From: Pseudomonas sp. ATCC PTA-122608
GTDB taxonomy: Bacteria; Pseudomonadota; Gammaproteobacteria; Pseudomonadales; Pseudomonadaceae
Length of the DNA stretch: 64,000 bases
Direction of reading: 5' to 3'
NCBI RefSeq assembly: GCF_001952855.1
Contig: NZ_LPNO01000001.1
Span: 380,101-444,100 of the forward strand
Shown: one piece after another, positions 30,720 through 39,748 of the stretch
Position numbering within the stretch: position 1 is the first letter of the stretch
How the letters are laid out: each line of letters starts with the position of its first letter
Program-made: the position numbers and the translations under genes
The notes under the pieces: generated by a model
Told to the model about the DNA's origin: nothing
The model's input: the letters and a program-made list of their open reading frames with translations, nothing else
The model's database searches: none

Positions 30720-31060
30720 GACTTCGCCCTTCCTAAAGAACCCTTTGCACAAAATTTAACCAGCTGTGGATGAATCACGAACAATAGAAATTAAAAGAGA
30801 GAAATTTATTAAATCTTTGTTTTTATGTTTATTTCTACTGAGGCATGTTTCTGTGGATAGATCTCTACAGGCCTTTATTTACGGTATGTACAGAGATTTA
30901 AAAGTCTGTGGTTAGGTGCCAAGGAGGCCCTTGGATAAGTGCTTTAAGCCTGTGGATTAAACAGGTGGTTATCCACAGAGGGGTTTTTGCTCAGGTTTTA
31001 AGCCTTGTTATCAACCGGGTACAGGAGCGGTTATTCACAGGGCTTAATCCACAGAAAATA
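30720..31060. other. gid-type origin-like region (AT-rich segment plus DnaA boxes)
   Basis: This covers most of the 583-nt gap between mnmG and the sigma gene. An AT-rich stretch (30779-30845) contains a 13-mer at 30812-30824 matching 11 of 13 positions of the E. coli oriC L-type consensus. DnaA-box-like 9-mers follow: 30775 (one mismatch), 30852 (one), 30951 (one), 30969 (perfect TTATCCACA), 31031 (TTATTCACA) and 31045 (one). The arrangement and its place beside mnmG (gidA) resemble E. coli oriC. Whether it fires is unknown. I see no gene in this gap. Confidence 0.6.
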
Positions 31061-31188
31061 CGGATTTCGATAAGTTTCAGGCACACGGCGGCCTTCAAGA
31101 ATCTTCGGGTAGGCAGGAAACGCTTCGTTTGCATTTGTGAAACGGGTTGATGGCAGGCCTATTGTGAGAAAGCGTCACGGCAGTTAAT

Positions 31189-31207
31189 AATAGTTATTAT
31201 CATTAAC
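31189..31207 (-). promoter_or_regulatory. Fur box upstream of the iron cassette
   Basis: Read on the minus strand, the 19-mer agrees with 15 of 19 positions of GATAATGATAATCATTATC. It lies 18-36 nt upstream of the sigma-factor start, where Fur-Fe would block transcription when iron is plentiful. Confidence 0.75.
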
Positions 31208-31224
31208 CTACCTCGTCACCTCTC

Positions 31225-31731
31225 ATGTCCCTTCCCCCGCATACCCTTGCAGTCCAGCACATCTATGAGCAGCACCATTCGTGGTTGCACAGCTGGCTCA
31301 AGGGAAAGTTGCATAACGCCTGCGATGCAGCCGATGTCGCACACGATACGTTCGTGCGGATTCTGGGTGGCCGCAATGCGGCGCAGATCCTTGAGCCCAG
31401 GGACTATCTGGCCACTGTTGCCAGGGGACTGGTGATTGACCGCTATCGCCGCCGCGCCATTGAACAAGCCTATCTGCAAACCCTCGCAGACCGGCCAGAA
31501 GCAACCGCAATCAGTGAAGAAGACAAGGCGATCATCATTGAAACCCTCGTGGCTGTGGATAAAGCCTTGTATGGGCTGGGTGAGCGGGCTCGGCGAATTT
31601 TCATGCTGTCCCAGGTCGAAGGCCTGACTTATCAACAGATCGCCAATCAGCTGCGGGTCTCGCTGACCACCGTCAAGAAACATATGGTCCGCGCCCTGAC
31701 AGAATGTGCCCTGATCATGGCGGGCGCGTAA
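31225..31731 (+). CDS. ECF sigma factor, FecI-type (iron starvation)
   Basis: 168 residues. Region 2 has the DVAHDTFVRIL pattern and region 4 the helix-turn-helix LTYQQIANQLRVSLTTVKKH. FecI-type sigma factors direct transcription of the adjacent TonB-receptor gene after a surface signal. The ribosome site before the ATG is poor. The stop overlaps the next start by one base (TAATG), so the anti-sigma is translationally coupled. A perfect DnaA box lies inside (31554). Confidence 0.93.
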   Translation: MSLPPHTLAVQHIYEQHHSWLHSWLKGKLHNACDAADVAHDTFVRILGGRNAAQILEPRDYLATVARGLVIDRYRRRAIEQAYLQTLADRPEATAISEEDKAIIIETLVAVDKALYGLGERARRIFMLSQVEGLTYQQIANQLRVSLTTVKKHMVRALTECALIMAGA

Positions 31732-32675
31732 TGGCCGCCCCGGATCGCAAGACGTTCGAAGCCGCCGCCAGTTGGTACGTGCAATTTCAATCGCAACCAC
31801 CGACACCTGCGCAACACAGTGCCTGGCAGCAATGGCTCAACGGCGATCCTTCCCATCAGGCAGCCTGGAACCAGATGGAACAGTTGCAACGTGGCCTCGG
31901 TGCGCTACCCAAGGATTTCACCCGTCGCGCGCTCTCGACCAGTCAACAGCGGCGCCAAGTGCTCAAGCTGATGTTGATGCTCGGCGCCGCCGGGTACTTG
32001 GGATGGAACGTTCAACAACACACTTCCCTGGGCAACCTTTGGGCTGACTATCGAACCAAGGTCGGCGAACGACGGCGAATCGAGCTGGCCGACGGCACTC
32101 AAATTGACCTCAATACCCATACCGCGATCGACGTACTTTTCGATGGGCAGCAGCGACTGGTCCGTTTGCGTGAGGGGGAAGTACTTATCCACACCGGCAA
32201 GTCGGGGCGGCACACACCGTTTTATGTCGAAACCCGTGAAGGTCGTGTTCAAGCGTTAGGCACGCGGTTCACTGTTCGCCAATTGCAGGGGTCAACCCGG
32301 GTTGGCGTGTTGGATGACCGGGTCAGCGTGCAACCCGTCGACCAGCCGGGTCATGGCCGACTGCTCGGCCCCGGTGAGACTGCCGATTTCGGCACGCTGG
32401 ACGTAGGCCCCAGCCATATCTATCGCAGGAACCAAGCCGCATGGGTCGACGGCCAACTGATCGTTCTGGACGCGCGACTGGGGGATGTCATCGACGAACT
32501 CGCGCGCTATCGGCCGGGTGTCATGCAGTGCGACGCTGCATCAGCCCGGCTGCGGGTGTCCGGCACCTTCCGCCTGGATTCCACCGACGCCGTACTGGCC
32601 AACCTGCAGGTCACATTGCCGATCCAGGTGAAGTATTTCACCCGCTACTGGGTCGCCGTCACGCTTACAGGTTGA
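31731..32675 (+). CDS. FecR-type anti-sigma factor / signal transducer
   Basis: 314 residues from the ATG at 31731. The cytosolic N-terminal domain has the usual W-rich pattern (ASWYVQFQ, WQQWLNGDPSHQAAWNQM). One membrane segment follows (VLKLMLMLGAAGYLGWNV), then a periplasmic FecR domain (RRIELADGTQIDLNTHTAI) and an STN-like end. It holds the sigma factor at the inner membrane and relays receptor occupancy. It sits between the sigma and receptor genes, the standard order for this signalling type. Confidence 0.92.
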   Translation: MAAPDRKTFEAAASWYVQFQSQPPTPAQHSAWQQWLNGDPSHQAAWNQMEQLQRGLGALPKDFTRRALSTSQQRRQVLKLMLMLGAAGYLGWNVQQHTSLGNLWADYRTKVGERRRIELADGTQIDLNTHTAIDVLFDGQQRLVRLREGEVLIHTGKSGRHTPFYVETREGRVQALGTRFTVRQLQGSTRVGVLDDRVSVQPVDQPGHGRLLGPGETADFGTLDVGPSHIYRRNQAAWVDGQLIVLDARLGDVIDELARYRPGVMQCDAASARLRVSGTFRLDSTDAVLANLQVTLPIQVKYFTRYWVAVTLTG

Positions 32676-32712
32676 TACCGAAAAAATACTCTCAGCAGGG
32701 GTTATCTTTTTT

Positions 32713-32737
32713 TTACCTGGCGCGGCCCTACAGGTAA
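32713..32737. promoter_or_regulatory. dyad upstream of the receptor gene
   Basis: TTACCTG-N11-CAGGTAA lies in the 93-nt gap between the anti-sigma and receptor genes, 32 nt before the receptor ATG. It could be an operator or part of the ECF-dependent promoter region. I cannot assign a protein to it. Confidence 0.35.
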
Positions 32738-32768
32738 TCACGATGCTACCTTCAGGGCTTACTCACAC

Positions 32769-35210
32769 ATGCGCCTTCCTACAAAATTTCGCCAGCGTCT
32801 CTCCTGTCACGGCATCACATATAGCTTACTGCTGACCACGGCAGCGACTGCCAGCACCTTGTTATGCACCCAGGCGATTGCTGCCAGCTCGGTGCAACAT
32901 TACGTGATCGCCCCCGGGCCACTCGACAATGCCTTGAGCCAGTTCGCGGCGAAGGCCAATGTGATTTTGTCATTCTCGCCGCAGCAGACGGCGCGCTTGC
33001 AAAGTCCTGGGCTGGAAGGTGACTACTCGGTGGAACAAGGGTTTGCGTTATTGCTGCAGAACTCGGGATTGCAGGCGGCGGCTCAAGGCCCCGGCAGCTA
33101 CGCGCTGCAGCCGGCAACGAGCGGGGAACAACTCATGTTGGCCCCGACTACTGTCAGCACTTATCAACAGGCCGGTTTCAATCAGGAGATTGCCGGGGAC
33201 GTCGGTTACAAGGCGCAAAACAGCCGAATCGGTACCAAGACCAGCACACCGTTGTCGGAAACTCCGCGCTCGGTGTCAGTGGTGACCGGCCAGCGCATCA
33301 AGGATCAAAAATCCCAGACGCTCACCGAAGTGCTGGGCTATGTGCCGGGAATCTTTGCCCCTCCCTTCGCTGCGGGCGACGGCCTGGCCGGTGACCTGTT
33401 CTTCATTCGCGGCTTCAACGCCACGGATTATGGCTACGGCCTGCTGCGCGATGGCTTGCGAGTACAAGGCAACCGGTACGACACCACCAGCGAACCTTAT
33501 GGGCTGGAACGGGTAGAAATATTCCGTGGCCCTTCTTCCCTGCTCTACGGCGAAAATGCACCCGGTGGTCTGGTCAACCTGGTGAGTAAACACCCGACAG
33601 CTACACCACAAGGCGAAGTTCAGCTGACCTACGGTTCGAATAATCGCCGCCAGGTGGGTGTGGATATCTCCGGTCCGTTGAACGACAACGACAATATTCT
33701 TGGACGCGTGGTGATGCTCGGCAGAAAGTCCGACACCCAGACTGATCACGTTCCCGATGACCGCCTGTATATCGCACCGTCCCTTACCCTCAATTTCGAC
33801 GACTACAACACCCTGACGCTGCTGGCCAACTACCAGAAAGACCACACCAATCTCGAACTTGGCCTACCTGCCGCCGGCACATTACTGACCAACCCCAACG
33901 GGAAGCTCTCCAAGCACACCATGCTCGGCGACCCGGACTGGAACACCTTCGAACGGGAAACCTGGAGCACCGGCTACGAGTTCAGCCACAGCTTCAACGA
34001 TGACTGGCAGTTTCGGCAGAACTCGCGTTACATGCAGTCGCGAATCACCCGCCATGAAACCTGGCCAGGCAACCTGAATAATGCGGGGTTCGGCACCCAG
34101 CTGAACATGAATGCCTACGACCGCTACAACAAATCGATGGTCTACTCGCTGGATAACCAGTTGGAAGGCAAATTCCAGGTGGGAGGCCTGGAAAATACCG
34201 TGCTGTTTGGTGCCAGCTATGACCGTACCTCGTTCAGCCAGGATTGGAATGCCGGATTTGCAGGCACGATCAATGTGTATAACCCGGTATACCTGAAGGA
34301 CCCATTGACGCCTCTCGCGGTGCAAAACACGTTGCTCGAACAGCAGATGACAGGTGTTTATGCACAGGTCCAGAGCAAGTATGACCACTGGTTATTTTTG
34401 CTCGGCGGACGCCAGGACTGGGTCGACAGTGATTTTCGCGACAAGGTGGCCAAGGCCGGCAATATCAGCTCTGAAGACCGCAAATTCACCTATCAGGGCG
34501 GGATCATGTACCAGTTCGACAACGGCCTGACGCCGTATGTCAGCTACTCGACCGCGTTCGTCCCGGTACAGCAGATCTCCAATGCCGGCACACCGCTGGA
34601 CCCGATCACCAGCAGTCAATACGAAGTAGGCCTCAAGTACGAGCCGATCGGCTGGGACACGGCGATGACGTTGTCGGTATATGACTTGCGCAAGCAGGAC
34701 GACACGTACCTCGACGCCACTACCAATACCTACCGCCAGGTGGGCGAAAGCCGGGCCAAGGGCGTGGAAGTGGAGGTCAACAGCAACCTCACACCCAATT
34801 TGAACGTGACTGCGGCCTACACCTACACCGATGCTCGGATTACCAAGGATTCGGCAACGTCGCTCGTGGAAGGTCACCAAATGACCGGTGTCCCACGTAA
34901 TCAGGCTTCGGTCTGGGGCAAGTACCGCTTTCTTGATGGCCAACTCAAGGGCTTGTCCGTGGGCGGCGGCATGCGCTACTTCGACAGCACTTTCGCTTAC
35001 ACCGCGCCTTCCCTTTACGGGAAGCTGGATGCTGGAAGCGTAACGTTGGTGGATGCCGCCATCGGTTACCAGATTGACAAGCACTGGTCGGTGGACGTGA
35101 ACGCGAAGAACCTGTTCGACAAGGAGTATGTGTCCGGCTGCAACGATGCGGGCCGCTGCTATTGGGGTGAAAGCCGGACGCTACTCGGAACAGTTTCCTA
35201 CAACTGGTGA
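32769..35210 (+). CDS. TonB-dependent siderophore receptor with signalling (STN) domain
   Basis: 813 residues. The signal peptide ends near CTQAIA-A. The STN signalling domain covers about residues 45-115 (VIAPGPLDNALSQFAAKANV), then a plug domain (SVSVVTGQRIKDQKSQTLTE, RGPSSLLYGENAPGGLVN) and a 22-strand barrel ending in YNW. The pattern is of hydroxamate-siderophore receptors (FhuA, FiuA or FoxA-like), but the exact ligand is not readable. The STN domain fits with the upstream sigma/anti-sigma pair: an iron-repressed, self-inducing uptake cassette. Its stop is 23 nt from that of the convergent mnmE gene, with a perfect DnaA box in the gap. Confidence 0.93.
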   Translation: MRLPTKFRQRLSCHGITYSLLLTTAATASTLLCTQAIAASSVQHYVIAPGPLDNALSQFAAKANVILSFSPQQTARLQSPGLEGDYSVEQGFALLLQNSGLQAAAQGPGSYALQPATSGEQLMLAPTTVSTYQQAGFNQEIAGDVGYKAQNSRIGTKTSTPLSETPRSVSVVTGQRIKDQKSQTLTEVLGYVPGIFAPPFAAGDGLAGDLFFIRGFNATDYGYGLLRDGLRVQGNRYDTTSEPYGLERVEIFRGPSSLLYGENAPGGLVNLVSKHPTATPQGEVQLTYGSNNRRQVGVDISGPLNDNDNILGRVVMLGRKSDTQTDHVPDDRLYIAPSLTLNFDDYNTLTLLANYQKDHTNLELGLPAAGTLLTNPNGKLSKHTMLGDPDWNTFERETWSTGYEFSHSFNDDWQFRQNSRYMQSRITRHETWPGNLNNAGFGTQLNMNAYDRYNKSMVYSLDNQLEGKFQVGGLENTVLFGASYDRTSFSQDWNAGFAGTINVYNPVYLKDPLTPLAVQNTLLEQQMTGVYAQVQSKYDHWLFLLGGRQDWVDSDFRDKVAKAGNISSEDRKFTYQGGIMYQFDNGLTPYVSYSTAFVPVQQISNAGTPLDPITSSQYEVGLKYEPIGWDTAMTLSVYDLRKQDDTYLDATTNTYRQVGESRAKGVEVEVNSNLTPNLNVTAAYTYTDARITKDSATSLVEGHQMTGVPRNQASVWGKYRFLDGQLKGLSVGGGMRYFDSTFAYTAPSLYGKLDAGSVTLVDAAIGYQIDKHWSVDVNAKNLFDKEYVSGCNDAGRCYWGESRTLLGTVSYNW

Positions 35211-35233
35211 CGTGCCAGCTGTGGATAACCCGG

Positions 35234-36604
35234 CTATTTCCCGATACAGAAGCTTGAAAAAATCCGCCCCAACAAATCATCGGAGCTGAATGCGCCGGTG
35301 ATCTCACCCAACAGCTGCTGTGCTTGACGTAAATCTTCAGCCAGCAGCTCACCGGCTCCTGCCAGCGTCAGCTGCGCGCGACCATGCTCGAGGGCGGCGC
35401 TGGCATGCCGCAGCGCCTCCAGGTGCCTGCGACGAGCGCTGAAGCTGCTTTCCGAGGTCTGCTCGTAGCCCATGCACGCTTTCAGATGATCGCGCAGCAG
35501 TTCCAGCCCCTCTCCCGCAGACTTGGCACTTAAGCTGATCGACACGTGGCCGTCCTCACTGACTTCAAGGGCGATCGCCTCGCCCGTCAGGTCGGCCTTG
35601 TTTCGAATCAGCGTGACCTTGGCCGGGTCTGGCCGTTGTTCGAGAAATTCCGGCCACAGCGCAAACGGATCTGCTGCCTCTGGCGCGGTGGCATCCACTA
35701 CCAGCAGCACACGATCGGCCTCTGTGATCGCCTTCAAAGCGCGTTCCACACCGATCTTTTCCACCTGGTCATCGGTGTCACGCAGCCCGGCCGTGTCTAC
35801 CACATGCAGTGGCATGCCATCGATGTGGATATGTTCGCGCAAGATATCCCGGGTGGTGCCGGCGATCTCGGTAACGATGGCCGCTTCTCGCCCTGCCAGA
35901 GCGTTGAGCAGGCTCGACTTGCCGGCGTTGGGTCGGCCGGCAATCACCACCGTCATACCGTCACGCAGCAAGGCACCTTGCCCGGCTTCGCGCAGGACTG
36001 TGGATAACTCGTCACGGACTTTATCCAGCATCGCCAGGACATGGCCATCGGCAAGGAAGTCGATTTCTTCCTCCGGGAAATCAATTGCGGCCTCCACGTA
36101 GATACGCAGGCTGATCAATTGCTCGGTGAGGTTATGCACACGCAGGGAAAAAGCGCCCTGCAACGAGCGCAATGCATTGCGCGCGGCTTGTGCAGAACTG
36201 GCTTCGATCAGGTCGGCAATCGCCTCGGCCTGGGCCAGGTCGAGTTTATCGTTGAGGAACGCGCGTTCGCTGAATTCACCTGGGCGTGCCAGGCGGCAAC
36301 CCAACTGCAGGCAACGCTGCAGCAGCATGTCCAGAACGATCGGGCCACCGTGGCCTTGCAGTTCCAGGACGTCTTCGCCGGTAAAGGAGTTCGGCCCCGG
36401 AAAATAAAGGGCAATACCTTCATCCAGCACCTCTTCATCAGCACCTAAAAACGGCCCGTAATGCGCATACCGCGGCTTCAACTCCCGTCCACTGATGGCC
36501 AGGGCCGCCACGCCGGCGAGTGGCCCGGAAATACGAACGATACCGACGCCACCACGACCTTGAGCGGTGGCGACAGCGGCGATGGTTTCACGAGGAGCGC
36601 TCAT
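35234..36604 (-). CDS. mnmE: tRNA modification GTPase MnmE
   Basis: 456 residues from the ATG at 36604 ([19 protein letters not shown]). The N-terminal THF-binding domain is followed by a helical domain with an inserted G domain: [19 protein letters not shown] and NKAD. The C-terminal CIGK carries the essential Cys. It partners MnmG in wobble uridine modification. A terminator lies between it and yidC, so it probably has its own promoter near 36605-36640. A perfect DnaA box is inside (35999). Confidence 0.98.
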   Translation of the reverse strand: MSAPRETIAAVATAQGRGGVGIVRISGPLAGVAALAISGRELKPRYAHYGPFLGADEEVLDEGIALYFPGPNSFTGEDVLELQGHGGPIVLDMLLQRCLQLGCRLARPGEFSERAFLNDKLDLAQAEAIADLIEASSAQAARNALRSLQGAFSLRVHNLTEQLISLRIYVEAAIDFPEEEIDFLADGHVLAMLDKVRDELSTVLREAGQGALLRDGMTVVIAGRPNAGKSSLLNALAGREAAIVTEIAGTTRDILREHIHIDGMPLHVVDTAGLRDTDDQVEKIGVERALKAITEADRVLLVVDATAPEAADPFALWPEFLEQRPDPAKVTLIRNKADLTGEAIALEVSEDGHVSISLSAKSAGEGLELLRDHLKACMGYEQTSESSFSARRRHLEALRHASAALEHGRAQLTLAGAGELLAEDLRQAQQLLGEITGAFSSDDLLGRIFSSFCIGK

Positions 36605-36638
36605 GGCGGGTACCCGGATAAAAGTGACGGAAAGCAAA

Positions 36639-36658
36639 ACGCCCCACTAGGGGGCGTC
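36639..36658 (-). terminator. rho-independent terminator after yidC
   Basis: ACGCCCC-loop-GGGGCGT gives a 7-bp GC-rich stem. On the minus strand it is followed by TTTTGCTTT. It lies between the yidC stop and the mnmE start. Confidence 0.8.
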
Positions 36659-36684
36659 TTGAGTGGTGTTATCCACAGAGTAAA

Positions 36685-38367
36685 TTACGCCTCGGCTTTT
36701 TTGGTAGCCGCTTCGATTTTACGTGTGATGTACCACTGTTGGGAGATCGACAGGCAGTTGTTGACCACCCAGTACAGCACCAGACCAGCCGGGAACCACA
36801 GGAAGAAGAAGGTGAAGATGATTGGCATCATTTTCATTACCTTGGCCTGCATCGGGTCCGGCGGAGTCGGGTTCAGACGCTGCTGGATGAACATGGTCGC
36901 GCCCATGATGATCGGCAGGATAAAGAACGGGTCTTTGATCGACAGGTCAGTTATCCACAGCATGAACGGAGCCTGGCGCATTTCCACGCTTTCCAGGAGC
37001 ACCCAGTACAGCGACAGGAACACCGGCATCTGCACCAGAATCGGCAAGCATCCACCCAGCGGGTTGATCTTCTCCTTCTTGTACAGCTCCATCATGGCCT
37101 GCGACATTTTCTGCCGGTCATCGCCATGTTGTTCTTTCAGCGCGGCCAGTTTCGGGGCCACGGCACGCATACGTGCCATCGACTTGTAGCTGGCAGCCGA
37201 CAGTGGGAAGAAGATCCCCTTGATCAACATGGTCAGCAGGATGATCGAGAAGCCCCAGTTGCCGACGATGCTGTGGATATGTTGCAGCAGCCAGAAGATA
37301 GGCTGGGCAATGAACCACAGAATGCCGTAATCCACAGTCAGTTCCAGACCTGGGGATAACTCTTTCAGCACAGCCTGGCTTTTCGGACCGGCGTACAACG
37401 TAGCGCTGGCTTCAGCCTTGGCACCCGGAGCGACGGTCAACGTCGGGCCAGTAAAGCCAATGATGTAGTTGCCTTGGCTGTCTTTGCGGGTTTGAACCAG
37501 GTTGGCATCACCCTTGTTCGGGATCCATGCGGTCACGAAGTAGTGTTGCAACCAGGCGACCCAGCCACCTTGAACGGTTTCTTTCAGCGCGCCCTTGTCG
37601 ATATCTTTCATCGACACTTTTTTGTACGGCTCGTTACTTGTCCACAGGGCGGCGCCCAGGTAAGTCGCGGTGCCGGTGGCAGTGCTGGAAGAAGGATCGG
37701 CGCTGTTGTCACGCTTGAGCTGGGCAAACAGGTTGCCAGTCCACGGCTTGGCGCTTTCGTTGTCGATCAGATAAGTGACTTTCAGATCGTACAAACCGCG
37801 GGTGAAGCTGAAGCGCTTGATGTAGTTGACGCCGTCGTGACTGAATTTCAGGTCAACGTTCAACTGGTTCTGGCCATCAGCCAGTTGATAAGTCTTCTGT
37901 TCGGTCGAATAAACCGGACGACCGGTAGCACGAGCATCCGGACCGTCAGTACCGGTCAGGCCACTTTGTGCCAGATATACACGTTCGCCGCCGTTATCGA
38001 ACAGCTGGAACGGAACATCCGGGTGGTCTTGGCGACGTGGATACAGAGGCAATTTTAGCTGGGCGATATCACCACCCTGTGGATCGATTGCCAAGTCCAG
38101 TACATCCGTTTTTACATGGATGAGGTCTTTATTGGTGACGACCGGGGTTTCTATCGGGGTGCTGGTATCGGCATTCGCGCTGGGTACATCGGCACTGGCG
38201 GCAGCATTGTTACCCAGTGGCGTATCCGGAATAGCCGGCGCCGACTGATTGGTAGCAACATTCTGAGTCGGCAGGGCAGCTTGGCCATAATCCTGGTTCC
38301 ACTTAAGAACCATAGAGTAGGACACGATTGCCAGGGCGACGATCAGGATCGTGCGTTTAATATCCAT
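36685..38367 (-). CDS. yidC: membrane protein insertase YidC
   Basis: 560 residues. An N-terminal membrane helix, a large periplasmic domain (about 60-340) and the conserved five-helix insertase core (WGFSIILLTMLIKGIFFPLS, NPLGGCLPILVQMPVFLSLY) mark the Gram-negative form. It inserts inner-membrane proteins, including the F0 a and c subunits encoded in this window. It starts 2 nt after yidD. A perfect DnaA box (36951) is in the coding sequence and another is just past the stop (36669). Confidence 0.98.
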   Translation of the reverse strand: MDIKRTILIVALAIVSYSMVLKWNQDYGQAALPTQNVATNQSAPAIPDTPLGNNAAASADVPSANADTSTPIETPVVTNKDLIHVKTDVLDLAIDPQGGDIAQLKLPLYPRRQDHPDVPFQLFDNGGERVYLAQSGLTGTDGPDARATGRPVYSTEQKTYQLADGQNQLNVDLKFSHDGVNYIKRFSFTRGLYDLKVTYLIDNESAKPWTGNLFAQLKRDNSADPSSSTATGTATYLGAALWTSNEPYKKVSMKDIDKGALKETVQGGWVAWLQHYFVTAWIPNKGDANLVQTRKDSQGNYIIGFTGPTLTVAPGAKAEASATLYAGPKSQAVLKELSPGLELTVDYGILWFIAQPIFWLLQHIHSIVGNWGFSIILLTMLIKGIFFPLSAASYKSMARMRAVAPKLAALKEQHGDDRQKMSQAMMELYKKEKINPLGGCLPILVQMPVFLSLYWVLLESVEMRQAPFMLWITDLSIKDPFFILPIIMGATMFIQQRLNPTPPDPMQAKVMKMMPIIFTFFFLWFPAGLVLYWVVNNCLSISQQWYITRKIEAATKKAEA

Positions 38368-38369
38368 GA

Positions 38370-38615
38370 TTACTCGGCCATCGAAGAAGAACGGGAGGTA
38401 GGGATAGGCGGAACCGGGTCATAACCACCGGGATTCCACGGATGACAGCGACCTAAACGACGAAAGGTCAGCCAGCCACCGCGCAGAAGGCCATGATTTT
38501 CTATGGCTTCCAACGCGTAGCAGGAACAACTGGGGTAGAAACGACAGTGGTTTGCCATCAGGGGACTAATGGCATAGCGGTAAAACTGGATCGGAACGAG
38601 CGCCAGTTTACGCAT
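38370..38615 (-). CDS. yidD: membrane protein insertion efficiency factor YidD
   Basis: 81 residues with the typical Cys pattern: [16 protein letters not shown] and [19 protein letters not shown] small amphipathic membrane-associated protein that aids YidC. It overlaps the end of rnpA by 8 nt. Confidence 0.95.
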   Translation of the reverse strand: MRKLALVPIQFYRYAISPLMANHCRFYPSCSCYALEAIENHGLLRGGWLTFRRLGRCHPWNPGGYDPVPPIPTSRSSSMAE

Positions 38616-39012
38616 CAGTACTGTCTACCCCTACAGTTTCGGTGCTGACAGCTGGTGCTGGCTTGTTGGTACGAGCCAAACGTTTCCAGAGCTTGCCGAA
38701 ATGCTGAATCAATTCGGGGTTTTCTACGTCCCCCAAGCCTTTGCGCGCGACGATAACAATATCCCAACCAACCAGAGTCTCCTGGTGGAGGCGAAACGAT
38801 TCGCGCATCAGACGCTTGAGGCGATTGCGCTCAACGGAGAGCTTTACGCTCTTCTTGCCGATCACCAACCCGAGACGGGGGTGATCCAGATCGTTGTTAC
38901 GCGCAAGGAGCAGGAGATTTTTCCCCGGAACCTTGCCGGTGGGGGAGTCAAAGACTGCCTTGAAATGCCGGGGGGTTAGCAGACGCTTTTCCCGACTGAA
39001 GTCCTGACTCAC
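38608..39012 (-). CDS. rnpA: ribonuclease P protein component
   Basis: 134 residues from a GTG at 39012 ([17 protein letters not shown]). A second GTG lies one codon upstream, and longer upstream reading runs into rpmH territory. The RNP-type basic motif is [13 protein letters not shown]. It binds RNase P RNA for tRNA 5' maturation. It lies 16 nt downstream of rpmH, in the standard rpmH-rnpA-yidD-yidC operon. Confidence 0.95.
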   Translation of the reverse strand: MSQDFSREKRLLTPRHFKAVFDSPTGKVPGKNLLLLARNNDLDHPRLGLVIGKKSVKLSVERNRLKRLMRESFRLHQETLVGWDIVIVARKGLGDVENPELIQHFGKLWKRLARTNKPAPAVSTETVGVDSTDA

Positions 39013-39028
39013 CACCAGTACCGGATTA

Positions 39029-39163
39029 TCAAACTGCCAGACGCGCACGACCTTTGGCGCGGCGACGCGACAGGACAGCACGGCCGTTCTTGGTGGCCAT
39101 GCGAGCACGGAAGCCGTGAGTACGGGCGCGTTTGATGGTGCTTGGTTGGAAAGTACGTTTCAT
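39029..39163 (-). CDS. rpmH: 50S ribosomal protein L34
   Basis: 44 residues, highly basic: [20 protein letters not shown] at the start and ...AKGRARLAV at the end. The start is the ATG at 39163 and the stop is a TGA at 39031-39029. First gene of the operon, driven by a clear sigma-70 promoter at 39224-39252. Borders oriC. Confidence 0.97.
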   Translation of the reverse strand: MKRTFQPSTIKRARTHGFRARMATKNGRAVLSRRRAKGRARLAV

Positions 39164-39223
39164 GGCGTGTTACCTGGTTCGTCCACAACGGGCCGGAATG
39201 GCCCCCGTTTTAAGAGACCGGCG

Positions 39224-39252
39224 ATTCTAGAGAAAGCAAGCCTCTAGGTCAA
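39224..39252 (-). promoter_or_regulatory. sigma-70 promoter of rpmH
   Basis: On the minus strand the -35 TTGACC (39252-39247) and -10 TAGAAT (39229-39224) are separated by exactly 17 nt. The -10 is 61 nt upstream of the rpmH start. Confidence 0.8.
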
Positions 39253-39264
39253 TTTCCAACCAGC

Positions 39265-39690
39265 TTTTCCTTTAATTAGATATCTGGAGGCCTCTGGACC
39301 GAATCCGGGCGATTCGTCTTTCACGAGCAATGCCATAGATATAAAAATAAAGAAGGAAGTTATTTAAAGCTTTTCTGTAAAGCTTATAAAAGCTAGGGAG
39401 GCGATCTTCTGTGGATAACTGCCTTAAGGCCATATTCCACGTGGTGTACAGAGAATGACAACACGGGGGAGAAACGGTGCTCTGCCTGTGCTGCGCTATC
39501 GGATAAGCTGTGTGTGGAATGGCTACTTATCCACAGGCCAGTTACCCACAGACTTTCGACCCCACTTGTACAACGGGCTTAGGGGCGCTTATCCACAGAG
39601 CTTATGCACAGACCATTTGTCGCCTTTTTTACGGTTAAGGCATTGATTCTTGGCGCCCTGTGAGCAAGCTACATGTGGATAAGTGGACGG
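39265..39690. other. oriC: chromosomal replication origin oriC (rpmH-dnaA intergenic region)
   Basis: This occupies most of the 585-nt gap between rpmH and dnaA. An AT-rich unwinding candidate lies at about 39265-39395. Perfect DnaA boxes are at 39410 (minus), 39527, 39589 (plus) and 39674 (minus). Further boxes are TTATGCACA at 39602 and TTACCCACA at 39542. Gene direction flips here from minus to plus, and dnaA, dnaN, recF and gyrB follow. A functional origin between rpmH and dnaA is established for pseudomonads. A degenerate parS-like half site (TTCCACGTGG) is at 39435-39444. Confidence 0.92.
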
Positions 39691-39704
39691 CTGGCCGCTA
39701 CAAT
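39674..39704 (+). promoter_or_regulatory. candidate dnaA promoter overlapped by a DnaA box
   Basis: TACAAT at 39699-39704 is a good -10. The -35 position 17 nt upstream (39676-39681, TGGATA, 4 of 6) lies within the perfect DnaA box 39674-39682. DnaA binding there would block the polymerase, giving autorepression. The dnaA GTG start is 44 nt further on. Confidence 0.5.
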
Positions 39705-39748
39705 GGCGGCTGTTTTTGCCTCACCGGCTTTCAACTTAGGGGATATCC

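Noticed and set aside
30908..31150. 80-residue open frame in the mnmG-side origin-like region
   Set aside because: Contains several DnaA boxes, no ribosome site of note and no recognisable protein features.
39391..39418. DnaA-trio element beside the first oriC box
   Set aside because: Only one TAG-like triplet is present in the right orientation; too weak to call.
39433..39448. parS-like TATTCCACGTGGTGTA in oriC
   Set aside because: Only 12 of 16 positions match and one half site is lost; listed as degenerate only.
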